This document shows, piece by piece, positions 47,202 through 54,615 of a stretch of DNA of 64,000 nucleotides. The first letter of the stretch is position 1. The number at the start of each line of letters is the position of its first letter. Source of the DNA: Chitinimonas taiwanensis DSM 18899 (lineage in GTDB: Bacteria > Pseudomonadota > Gammaproteobacteria > Burkholderiales > Chitinimonadaceae). Position numbers and translations under genes: made by a program. The notes beneath the pieces are model-generated. The model had not been told where the DNA came from. It made no database searches and worked only from the letters and a program-made list of their open reading frames with translations. The stretch lies in contig NZ_FPKR01000002.1 in the NCBI RefSeq assembly GCF_900119825.1, positions 332,681-396,680 on the forward strand. The letters are read 5' to 3'.

Positions 47202-47672
47202 ATGACGCCATCACGCACATCCCACTTGCTCGCGGCCACAGGCCTTGGTCTGCTAGTACTGTTGGCCGGCTGCGCTTCCGACCGCTCGGCCAATGTCTAC
47301 AACCCCAACCAGGCGATGAATGAATCGCGCGTGCGCACCGGTGTGGTCGAGTCGATACGTCCGGTGAAGATCCAGGCTGATAGCGAGCTGGGCAAGATCA
47401 TGGGCGCCATCATTGGCGGCGTGGCGGCCGGCAGCAATATCGGCAAGGGCAGCGGCGCCATCATCAGCGGCACAATCGGTGCGGCGGTCGGTGGAGCGGC
47501 CGGCAATGCCATCGGCAAGGAGGCCAATAGCAAGGAAGGCCTCGAGATCGTGCTGCAGATGGATAGCGGCGAAGTGATCTCCATTGTGCAGGAGGCCGAC
47601 GTGGCGCTGAGCCCGGGCCAGAAGGTGCGCGTGATTACCCAGGGCCGGGTGAGCCGCGTGGTACCGCGCTAA
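47202..47672 (+). CDS. Glycine-zipper outer-membrane lipoprotein (SlyB/Pcp-like)
   Basis: A 156-residue lipoprotein: lipobox LAGC (C24), then a glycine-zipper pair of membrane segments (about 67-112; IMGAIIGGVAAGSNIGKGSG and AAVGGAAGNAIG) and a C-terminal beta-rich tail (VRVITQGRVSRVVPR). This is the SlyB/Pcp family, which in E. coli is stress-induced and stabilises outer-membrane proteins. The ATG at 47202 follows GAGGAAA; six upstream codons were excluded. A strong terminator follows. Confidence 0.88.
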   Translation: MTPSRTSHLLAATGLGLLVLLAGCASDRSANVYNPNQAMNESRVRTGVVESIRPVKIQADSELGKIMGAIIGGVAAGSNIGKGSGAIISGTIGAAVGGAAGNAIGKEANSKEGLEIVLQMDSGEVISIVQEADVALSPGQKVRVITQGRVSRVVPR

Positions 47673-47689
47673 ATTCCAGCCGCGATGTA

Positions 47690-47716
47690 GAAAAGGGCCG
47701 CTTAGCGGCCCTTTTC
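47690..47716. terminator. Bidirectional terminator after the glycine-zipper gene
   Basis: GAAAAGGGCCGC (47690-47701) pairs with GCGGCCCTTTTC (47705-47716) around TTA. The neighbouring genes are convergent. Confidence 0.9.
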
Positions 47717-47792
47717 TATTTACCTGGCTCCGCCCTCGCTGCGAGCAGATCGGATGGGGCACCAGACGTTCAGCTTCAAGGCAATGGATGCC

Positions 47793-48320
47793 TCAGTGCA
47801 TGGGTGCACCCGGCGGCGGGCCGTCGTGGTGACGGTGCTTGCGTGCCATGCGCTTGTCCATGCGCGCCATGCCCTGCTTGATATGCTGGCTGGCCAGGCG
47901 CTTCTGTTCCTGGCTCAGGCTCGCGTACACAGCCAACCATTGCTCGTGTGCCGCACGTTGCTGAGCCTGGGCCTGCTCACGCTGCTGCTCGATCAGCTGA
48001 TCGATCTTGGCCAAGTCCAGCACCTCCTTCTCGCGCTCGGCGGCCAGGCTCTCGCGCAGCTTGGCATGCGCGTCGCGGCGCGCCTGGCTGGCCGCTTGGC
48101 TGGCGGCCTCGGCGGCCAACCACTGCTTCTCCTGCGCCGCGCTGAGCTTGAGCTCCGCCTTGTGGCGATTCAGCATCTGCAAGGGGCCATGCCCCAGCGC
48201 ACCATCGGCACGATGCGGGTGCTTACCGTGCATGGGCGGCTCGGGCGGGGTATCGGCGGCCTGCGCGCCAACCATTAGCGCGATCAAGCCCACAGCAGCG
48301 AAACGGCTTAGTCGATTCAT
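47793..48320 (-). CDS. Spy/CpxP-family periplasmic protein
   Basis: A 175-residue periplasmic protein: signal peptide of about 22 residues (MNRLSRFAAVGLIALMVGAQ then AA), a His/Pro-rich start, then two long helices with LKLSAAQEKQW and ASLSQEQKRL, the paired LTxxQ-type motifs of Spy/CpxP, and a His-rich basic tail (RKHRHHDG) that could bind metal. Family members are chaperones or sensors of periplasmic stress. The ATG at 48320 has AGGAGA seven bases upstream; the one at 48326 is too close. A GTAAG-N5-GTAAG repeat lies 126 bp upstream. Confidence 0.8.
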   Translation of the reverse strand: MNRLSRFAAVGLIALMVGAQAADTPPEPPMHGKHPHRADGALGHGPLQMLNRHKAELKLSAAQEKQWLAAEAASQAASQARRDAHAKLRESLAAEREKEVLDLAKIDQLIEQQREQAQAQQRAAHEQWLAVYASLSQEQKRLASQHIKQGMARMDKRMARKHRHHDGPPPGAPMH

Positions 48321-48445
48321 CTTCATTTCTCCTGTCAGCATGCCGGCTTAGCAAGTACCGGCGGGCAAAGCGCCGCGGGGTGCGGCGTATGGCTGTCAAT
48401 CTAGGCCCAAGCGGTAAACCAGCGATTGCAGGCCAGGCGACGGAT

Positions 48446-48460
48446 GTAAGGGTGTGTAAG
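48446..48460 (-). promoter_or_regulatory. GTAAG-N5-GTAAG direct repeat, candidate response-regulator box
   Basis: GTAAG at 48446-48450 and 48456-48460, exactly 10 bp apart, upstream of the Spy/CpxP-like gene. The spacing equals the CpxR box (GTAAA-N5-GTAAA) of enterobacteria. The same pentamer recurs upstream of the nearby two-component genes. Confidence 0.5.
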
Positions 48461-48510
48461 CGTTGGGCGCCGGCGTGACGCTTTTTTACATTTGCGCACG
48501 GCCATGAAAA

Positions 48511-48537
48511 AGCGGCATGGTTTTGGACCATGCCGCT
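48511..48537 (-). terminator. Terminator after the EF-hand gene
   Basis: AGCGGCATGGT (48511-48521) pairs with ACCATGCCGCT (48527-48537) around TTTGG; on the minus strand TTTTTC follows. Confidence 0.88.
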
Positions 48538-48576
48538 GATTGCCCCCGGTGGCGACCGCATCTTGTTTTGTGCTGA

Positions 48577-49227
48577 CTAGGCGCTCACGCTCAAGCTGCC
48601 TTGCCCACCCTGCCCTTCGCCGAGCAAGGCCACTACCAGTGCCTGCAGCCTGTCCTGCAGCAGGCTACCCTGGCTTGCTGCGGCGTCCGTCGCGCCGTCC
48701 TGTTCGGCTTGGTAAACCAGCAACTCCTGGATGCTGACCTTGCCATCCTGATTGCTATCGGCCGCTTCGAAGTTCTCTGCCAAGGCGGTCAGCTTGCCCG
48801 ATACCGTGCTATCACTGTCGGCCAAGGCGCTGGCTAGGCTGCTCAGCTCGGTCTTGCTTAGATCGAGTTGCTCACTGTCACCCTCGGGCGGCGGTGGTGG
48901 CATGCCACCCGCCGCACGCAGGCTGTCGAACTGGCTGTGCAGCTGCGCTTCCAAGACCTTGCTGCCCTCGGCAAACTCGCTCAGGCTCAGCGCGCCATCG
49001 CTATCGGCATCGAAGTCGCTGAAACTTGGCGCGGTCACACCTTCGGGCAAGGCGGGCGCATTCTGGCTGAAGCTGGTGAACTCGGCTGACGTGACACTGC
49101 CGTCACCATCGCCGTCTATCTTCTCAAACAGCTTTTGCTGCATGGCAGCGGGATCGGGGCGTTGCCCGCCCGATCGGACCTGGGGGCTGTAGCCGTAGCT
49201 GACAGCCGATGAAATACCGGAAAGCAT
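48577..49227 (-). CDS. EF-hand calcium-binding protein
   Basis: A 216-residue protein with three clear EF-hand loops: DGDGDGSVTSAEF (about residue 38), DADSDGALSLSEF (about 72) and DSNQDGKVSIQEL (about 157), so it should bind about three Ca2+. There is no signal peptide; the Ser-rich start MLSGISSAVSYGYSP resembles that of bacterial EF-hand proteins such as Xanthomonas XopAW (recalled similarity). The Gly-rich C-terminus ends GQGSLSVSA. It is divergent from the response-regulator gene. Role unknown; calcium signalling or export is possible. Confidence 0.8.
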   Translation of the reverse strand: MLSGISSAVSYGYSPQVRSGGQRPDPAAMQQKLFEKIDGDGDGSVTSAEFTSFSQNAPALPEGVTAPSFSDFDADSDGALSLSEFAEGSKVLEAQLHSQFDSLRAAGGMPPPPPEGDSEQLDLSKTELSSLASALADSDSTVSGKLTALAENFEAADSNQDGKVSIQELLVYQAEQDGATDAAASQGSLLQDRLQALVVALLGEGQGGQGSLSVSA

Positions 49228-49287
49228 GATGGGGGCTCCTTTGGTAACGTGCGCACGACGCGCACGCTGGCCAAACTAGCCGGCCGC

Positions 49288-49366
49288 GGTAAGTGCTTTG
49301 TCACTGGCGAATCGGCATTTGTAAGCGAATATTGCCGTAAGGGTCTGCCCGCAATATCTGCTTACA
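49288..49366 (+). promoter_or_regulatory. GTAAG-rich region between the EF-hand and response-regulator genes
   Basis: GTAAG occurs at 49289-49293, 49321-49325 and 49337-49341, and inverted (CTTAC) at 49361-49365, within 80 bp of a divergent promoter region. This looks like a cluster of response-regulator sites and could mean autoregulation. Confidence 0.45.
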
Positions 49367-49409
49367 GACCGGCCATCTCGCAGCAACAGCGCTCGGTAAA
49401 CTGACCCGC

Positions 49410-50132
49410 ATGACGAACCAATACGATTTGCTCCTGGTCGACGACGACCCCGACTTGCGCAGCCTGCTCAAGCAATATCTGGAAAAACACGGTCACCAGG
49501 TCGCCACGCTCAGCGATGCCAGCCAGCTTGATCGCCGCCTGGCGCGCCAGCGCCCTGATCTGCTGATCCTCGACCTGATGCTGCCGGGCGAGTCGGGGCT
49601 GCAGGTGTGCCAGCGTCTGAAGCTGGCTGATGAGGACCTGCCCATCCTGATGCTGACCGCACGTGGCGACGAGATCGACCGCATCATCGGCCTCGAGATG
49701 GGTGCCGACGACTACCTGGGCAAGCCCTTCAATCCGCGCGAGCTGCTGGCGCGCATCCAGGCCATTCTGCGGCGGCGCAAGCTGCGCGGCCCAGCCGGCG
49801 CACCCGACCCGGATGGCGGGGTGGTGGTGTTCGGCGACTGCCAGCTCGACCTGGCGACCCGCCGCCTGCAGCGCGCCGGCCAGACCCTGCCTTTGACCAG
49901 TGGCGAATTCAGCTTGCTGGCAGTGCTGGTGCGTTACCCCAACCGCCCACTGAGCCGCGAGCGGCTGATCGAGCTATCGCGCGGGCGCGAGGCCGAAGCC
50001 TTCGAACGCAGCATGGATGTGCAGATTTCCCGCCTGCGCAAATTGATCGAACCCAACCCCGGCCAGCCCAGCCTGATCCAGACCGTGTGGGGCTTTGGCT
50101 ATGTATTCGTGCCGGATGGCAAGGCACGATGA
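49410..50132 (+). CDS. OmpR-family response regulator
   Basis: A 240-residue DNA-binding response regulator: receiver domain (1-120) with acidic pocket DDDPD, phospho-acceptor D55 (LILDLMLPG) and conserved lysine in GKPFNP, then an OmpR winged helix (about 140-235) with VQISRLRKLIEP and TVWGFGYVF. It overlaps its histidine kinase by 4 bp. Given the Spy/CpxP-like neighbour and CpxR-spaced GTAAG repeats, a CpxR-like envelope-stress role is plausible (inference). Confidence 0.93.
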   Translation: MTNQYDLLLVDDDPDLRSLLKQYLEKHGHQVATLSDASQLDRRLARQRPDLLILDLMLPGESGLQVCQRLKLADEDLPILMLTARGDEIDRIIGLEMGADDYLGKPFNPRELLARIQAILRRRKLRGPAGAPDPDGGVVVFGDCQLDLATRRLQRAGQTLPLTSGEFSLLAVLVRYPNRPLSRERLIELSRGREAEAFERSMDVQISRLRKLIEPNPGQPSLIQTVWGFGYVFVPDGKAR

Positions 50133-51577
50133 GCGGCGCGCTGCAACGCCTGTTTGGCAGCCTGTTCGGGCGCACGGCCCTGGTGCTGATCCTGACCCTG
50201 GTGCTCAGCCATGCCGCGGCTTTCGCGCTGTTTAGCTGGGCCTTTCGCGATGGCCCGGTACAGCAATGGGCGCAACGCATCGCCACCGAGGTGGAGACCC
50301 AGCGCGGCATCTGGCGTGTACTGACCGAGGCCGAGCGCGAGGCCTATCTGCACGGCCACGGCGAGCACGACGCCCAGCTGCGCGCGGAAGCACCCGCTGA
50401 GCTGCAGCCCCTGGGCCTAGGGCCGCAGAGCCAGAAGCTGGCCGCGGCGCTGCGCGAGCGTCTCGGCCAGGACATCCAGATCGGTCGTACGCCACCGCCC
50501 CAGGGTGCGCTGTGGGTCAGGGTATTGATAGGCGGTCGCTGGCTGTGGCTGCGCCAGACGCCATTTGGCGCGGGCATGCCGCCGCTCGGTGGAGTGCTGG
50601 AGGGCCGACCACCCCAGGCCGACTTCGCGGAAAGACCACCTGCGCGCCCGAGCGATGCAGCAGGCCCACCACCGCGTCCTCTGCCCCCGCCCGGCCCAGG
50701 CGAATTCCTACCGCAGCCGGCACGCGACCCGTGGATGGCCGCCGCCCTGGTGCTGGTCAGCGCCGGCATCGGCCTGCTCGGCACATTGGCGCTGCTCTGG
50801 CCGCTATATCGCCCGCTGCGCCGGCTCAGTCTGGCCCAGGCCGCGCTGGGGCGTGGCGAACGCGTTGCCAACTTGCCCACACAAGGCCCGTACGAGCTGG
50901 CCCAGCTGGCCAGTGGCTTCAATCAGATGAGCGACAATCTGAGTGCGCTGGAGGACGAGCGACGCACGCTATTGGCCGGCGTTTCACACGATCTGCGTAC
51001 GCCGCTGACCCGCTTGCGCATGCGCTTGGCACTACTGGACGGCACTGATACCGCGCCGTATGAGCGCGATCTCGACGATATCGAGCGGATTACCGAGCAG
51101 TTCCTCGCCTATGTGCGCGGCCAGGCCGAAGCCGGCCCGATCGAACGCGTTGAGCTGGCCAGCCTGCTGGCCGAGGTAGCCGAGCGCTATGCGCCGGTCT
51201 GTAGCCTGAGCCTCAATGCACCGGCCGGCCTGTACGCCAAGATCGACAAGCTGGCCGTACTGCGTGCGCTCAGCAATCTGATCGACAATGCGCTTAGCCA
51301 CGGCAGCGCGCCGATTGTACTGAGCGCACGGGCCGAGGCCGAGCGCGTTTGCCTGCAGGTGCGCGACTACGGCCACGGCATGAGCGAGGCCGAGCTCCAA
51401 ACCGCACCGCGTCCCTTCCATCGGCTTGATCCGGCCCGGCGCGGTCACGGCCATTGTGGCCTGGGTCTGGCCATTGCCGAACGGGTCGCACATCGCCATG
51501 GCGGGGAGCTGATACTGCGCAATGCGCCGGGCGGCGGCCTGCTGGCCAGCCTGTACTTGCCATCGGCACAGGTCTGA
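50129..51577 (+). CDS. Membrane sensor histidine kinase
   Basis: A 482-residue kinase: transmembrane helix 1 (about 15-37), a periplasmic domain of about 180 residues with a Pro-rich stretch, transmembrane helix 2 (about 215-237), HAMP, HisKA with the phospho-accepting SHDLRTPLTRLRM, and an ATPase domain (N box SNLIDNALSHGS, G boxes DYGHGMSE and HCGLGLAIAE). The start ATG at 50129 overlaps the regulator's stop (ATGA), giving coupled translation; 14 upstream in-frame codons were excluded. Signal unknown. Confidence 0.92.
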   Translation: MSGALQRLFGSLFGRTALVLILTLVLSHAAAFALFSWAFRDGPVQQWAQRIATEVETQRGIWRVLTEAEREAYLHGHGEHDAQLRAEAPAELQPLGLGPQSQKLAAALRERLGQDIQIGRTPPPQGALWVRVLIGGRWLWLRQTPFGAGMPPLGGVLEGRPPQADFAERPPARPSDAAGPPPRPLPPPGPGEFLPQPARDPWMAAALVLVSAGIGLLGTLALLWPLYRPLRRLSLAQAALGRGERVANLPTQGPYELAQLASGFNQMSDNLSALEDERRTLLAGVSHDLRTPLTRLRMRLALLDGTDTAPYERDLDDIERITEQFLAYVRGQAEAGPIERVELASLLAEVAERYAPVCSLSLNAPAGLYAKIDKLAVLRALSNLIDNALSHGSAPIVLSARAEAERVCLQVRDYGHGMSEAELQTAPRPFHRLDPARRGHGHCGLGLAIAERVAHRHGGELILRNAPGGGLLASLYLPSAQV

Positions 51578-51679
51578 TCGCCGTGCCGCGAATCATGCGC
51601 TAGCCGCTGGGCGGGGCGTAAAGACGCTGGCGCCTGCTTAGAGGATGCAGGCGATCTAAGCCCGCCAGCTGCAATAAAA

Positions 51680-51700
51680 AACCGCCCTAGCAGGGCGGTT
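51680..51700 (-). terminator. Terminator between the histidine-kinase and tolC-ompA genes
   Basis: AACCGCCCT pairs with AGGGCGGTT around AGC (51680-51700), followed on the minus strand by a T-run. It ends the TolC-OmpA gene and may also stop the convergent kinase transcript. Confidence 0.85.
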
Positions 51701-51722
51701 GTTCTAAGGTCGTGCGGTGAGT

Positions 51723-53603
51723 TCAATTTTCCACCGTCGCGTAAATCTCCACCTCCACGCGGCGGTCGGGCGCATAGCACTCAACCAGCTTGTTGCGGTT
51801 CTTGGCCACCGGTTTGCAGTCTTGCGGCTTGGTCACCGGCTCGCTCATGCCCATGCCCTTGGCGCTGATCATGCTGGCCGGCAGGCCCCGCTCGATCAAG
51901 CGCTCGCGGATATTCTCGGCACGGGCCTCGGAAATCTGCTGCACTTTCGCCGGCTTGCCGATGCGATCCGAGTGACCTTCCACCACGATCAGGGTCTTGG
52001 CCGGATCGTAGTTGCGGGCGATCAGCTTGGCGGCAATCTCGTCGAAGATCTTGCGCCCATCCTTCTTCAGCTCGGACTTACCAAAGTCGAAGCAGGCAGC
52101 AGCACTCACGGTCAGGGTTTCCAGCTTTTTAGCCGCGGGCGGAATGACCACCGGGGCCGGCGCAGCTGCAGGCGCTTGTGGCTTGGGCGGCACGAGCACG
52201 GGTGGCAGCGCGGGCAAGGCCGGTTTGTCCAGCACCGGGGTGGGTGGCAGATCGGTATTGCAGGTCAGCAGACCATCATCCTCGGCCACACCGCCGTCTT
52301 CTTCCTCGACGCCGTTCTGCATGGCTTGCAGTTCCAGCGCCGACAACAGACGGTGGCCGCTGGCCAGCGTGCGCAGCTTAGCCAGTTCCTGGTCAAACTC
52401 GGCGGAAGCCAGCGAGCGGCGCGCCTCAAACAGTTCGTTCTCGGTGTCCAGCAGGTCGAGCAGCGAGCGCTGGCCGATATCGAACTGCTGGCGGTAGGCA
52501 TCGCGCGCCTTGGCGGTGGACAGCTCATGCTGGCTCAGTAGCTTGATCTGCTCGCGGATGCGGCGCACGTCGTTGACGGCGATCAGCGCGGTCTGGCGCA
52601 CATCGCGGCAGGCCTTGTCGCGCAGATCATAGGCCGCGTTCAGCTGCTGGCTGTACTGGCGCACCCGGGCGCGGTCGCTACCGCCGCGGAACAGGTTGTA
52701 GTTGAGTACCAGACCCACCACGCCATCACGGTACTCGCCCTTGGCGCCATCGCGATTACGTTCCAGGCTCTGGCTGGCTTTGAACTCCAGCGTCGGCCAG
52801 TAGCCGGCACGGCGTACATCGGCATCGGCACGGCCGGCGCGTATGCCGGAGACAGCGGCCAGGAAAGTGGGGTTGCGGCGGATGCTGTCCTGCAGCAGGG
52901 TGTCGCCTGCCGGCAAGGCCGCATCCAGCTTGGGCAGCTCACCCAGCTGGGCAGCTGGGCGCTCGCCGATTACGCGCTGGTAACGGGTGGACACATCATG
53001 CAGATTGCTCTCTTCGGTCAGCCAGTTCGACTCAGCCAGCGCAAGGCGACCCGCCGCCTGCTCAAGGTCGACGCGACGACCGACGCCGGCCGCCACCTTC
53101 TGGCTGAGCAAAGCGTGGATTTCCTGGTGCACCGCATAATTCTGCCGCGCCAGTTCAACCATACGCCGATAGCGCAGCACGTCGACATAGGCGCGCGCAG
53201 CTTCAAGGCCCACTTCATCGCTGGCGGCCAGTAGCTCGTAGTAGCGCGCCTGCTTCACATGGCCGAGGCGGCGCGCCTCATTGCGGGTGGCGAAGCCATC
53301 GAACAGGGTCTGGCGCAGCTGGATGGTTGCGCTGGGGTTCTGATAGGAGCGCGAGGCCGCGCTCGGCGTATCGGTACGAGTACGATTGGCCTCAGCACTC
53401 AGGTCCACGCGCGGTAGGTAGGCGCCCTTGGCGGCGTCCTGCTCCTCGGTGCTGGCCTGCAGATTGTGATAGCGATAACGTACTTCCGGATTCTGCAGAA
53501 TGGCTTGCTCGACGGCCTCTTTCAGGGTTTGCGGTGCGGCATAAGCCTGTTGCAGACTCAGGGCCATCACCGTCAGGGGCAACCAGCCAAACATTGCTTT
53601 CAT
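51723..53603 (-). CDS. TolC-family outer-membrane channel fused to an OmpA C-terminal domain
   Basis: A 626-residue fusion. Signal peptide 1-22 (ends QQAYA); TolC/AggA-type efflux domain about 23-430 (TLKEAVEQAILQNPEV, RQTLFDGFATRNEARR, GVVGLVLNYNLFRGGSDRAR, GQRSLLDLLDTENEL); an acidic and Pro-rich linker about 435-490; and an OmpA peptidoglycan-binding domain 495-626 (VVEGHSDRIG, SEARAENIRERL). It would form the outer-membrane exit for the type I-secreted adhesin nearby and anchor it to murein. TolC and OmpA-like proteins are normally separate genes. The ATG at 53603 has GGAG ten bases upstream; a TTG at 53612 is too close. Confidence 0.9.
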   Translation of the reverse strand: MKAMFGWLPLTVMALSLQQAYAAPQTLKEAVEQAILQNPEVRYRYHNLQASTEEQDAAKGAYLPRVDLSAEANRTRTDTPSAASRSYQNPSATIQLRQTLFDGFATRNEARRLGHVKQARYYELLAASDEVGLEAARAYVDVLRYRRMVELARQNYAVHQEIHALLSQKVAAGVGRRVDLEQAAGRLALAESNWLTEESNLHDVSTRYQRVIGERPAAQLGELPKLDAALPAGDTLLQDSIRRNPTFLAAVSGIRAGRADADVRRAGYWPTLEFKASQSLERNRDGAKGEYRDGVVGLVLNYNLFRGGSDRARVRQYSQQLNAAYDLRDKACRDVRQTALIAVNDVRRIREQIKLLSQHELSTAKARDAYRQQFDIGQRSLLDLLDTENELFEARRSLASAEFDQELAKLRTLASGHRLLSALELQAMQNGVEEEDGGVAEDDGLLTCNTDLPPTPVLDKPALPALPPVLVPPKPQAPAAAPAPVVIPPAAKKLETLTVSAAACFDFGKSELKKDGRKIFDEIAAKLIARNYDPAKTLIVVEGHSDRIGKPAKVQQISEARAENIRERLIERGLPASMISAKGMGMSEPVTKPQDCKPVAKNRNKLVECYAPDRRVEVEIYATVEN

Positions 53604-53726
53604 CAAAACCAATCTCCATGCTGTTGAAGCCGACCGCTATTCTCGGTTACGGTCGCGGTGTGAATTAGTGCACAGCGTATTGGGGTAAAAACACCGCGCT
53701 GCGCAGGCTAATTGGGAATGGCGCGA

Positions 53727-53732
53727 ATTATA
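53727..53732 (-). promoter_or_regulatory. Candidate -10 element of the tolC-ompA gene
   Basis: A perfect TATAAT on the minus strand, 124 bp before the ATG, in an AT-rich 196-bp divergent region shared with lapG. No good -35 is seen at 16-18 bp, so an activator may be needed. Confidence 0.35.
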
Positions 53733-53799
53733 ACCGGCCATTTGAATAAAAACACATTGCAATCAAAGACTTCCAATTAAGCCACTGCTAATTTAGCTT

Positions 53800-54549
53800 G
53801 TGGATAAACAAATCATCGGGCGGGGTCTTCACCCTAGCGTGCTTGTGCGCCATTGCGAATTTTTTAAAGCAATAACAAGCAGTTGGAATAAATGCTTGGC
53901 GAAATGGCCCAGCATATTGGCCTGCCTGCTGATTATGTCTTTGGCATATTCAGCCCCCGATTTCGACCGCCTGCTGCGTAGCCTGAACCAGCGCTGGGGT
54001 ACGGGCGCTGTGCAAAAGTTCCAAGCCTGGCGCGACTTACAAGGCATTTCGGCTACCTTGCCCGAGGCGGAGAAACTCAAGCGGGTCAATGATTTCTTCA
54101 ATCGCCAGATTCGCTTCGAAGACGATAGCGTGATCTGGCAACAGACCGATTACTGGGCCACACCACTGGAGACCCTGGGCCGTGGTGCGGGCGATTGCGA
54201 AGATTTCACCATTGCCAAGTATTTCACCCTGCAAATGCTGGATATCAATCCGGCCAAGCTGCGACTGACTTATGTGAAAGCCAAAATTGGCGGCCCGAGC
54301 AGCACGGTCAGCCAGGCGCATATGGTGCTCGCCTATTACAGCCAGCCCGATGCCGAACCCCTGGTACTGGATAATCTGATTGGCGATATACGCCCTGCTT
54401 CGCGGCGGCCCGATTTATTACCGGTATTCAGTTTCAATAGCGATGGCATCTGGGTGCCGGGCGGCAGCCAACCCAATGCCTCGTCCGATCGTTTATCGCG
54501 CTGGAAGGATCTGGTCGCACGCATGCGTGGCGAGGGCTTCAGCTTCTAG
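53800..54549 (+). CDS. lapG: LapG-type transglutaminase-like cysteine protease
   Basis: Periplasmic protease that cuts giant adhesins near their N-terminus and so releases them; calcium-dependent in Pseudomonas. The catalytic triad is C133 (GAGDCEDF), H174 (SQAHMVLAYY) and D191 (VLDNLIGDI), counted from a GTG at 53800. A hydrophobic segment about 36-51 (WPSILACLLIMSLAYS) is the signal peptide; the 35 residues before it are long, so a later TTG is a possible true start. It lies 66 bp before lapD and divergent from the channel gene. Confidence 0.9.
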   Translation: MDKQIIGRGLHPSVLVRHCEFFKAITSSWNKCLAKWPSILACLLIMSLAYSAPDFDRLLRSLNQRWGTGAVQKFQAWRDLQGISATLPEAEKLKRVNDFFNRQIRFEDDSVIWQQTDYWATPLETLGRGAGDCEDFTIAKYFTLQMLDINPAKLRLTYVKAKIGGPSSTVSQAHMVLAYYSQPDAEPLVLDNLIGDIRPASRRPDLLPVFSFNSDGIWVPGGSQPNASSDRLSRWKDLVARMRGEGFSF

Positions 54550-54615
54550 CGGGGAATTATCCGCCCCAGGGCGGGGTGCGCCGGCACCCGAGGTATCCGG
54601 TATCAGGAGAGGGTT

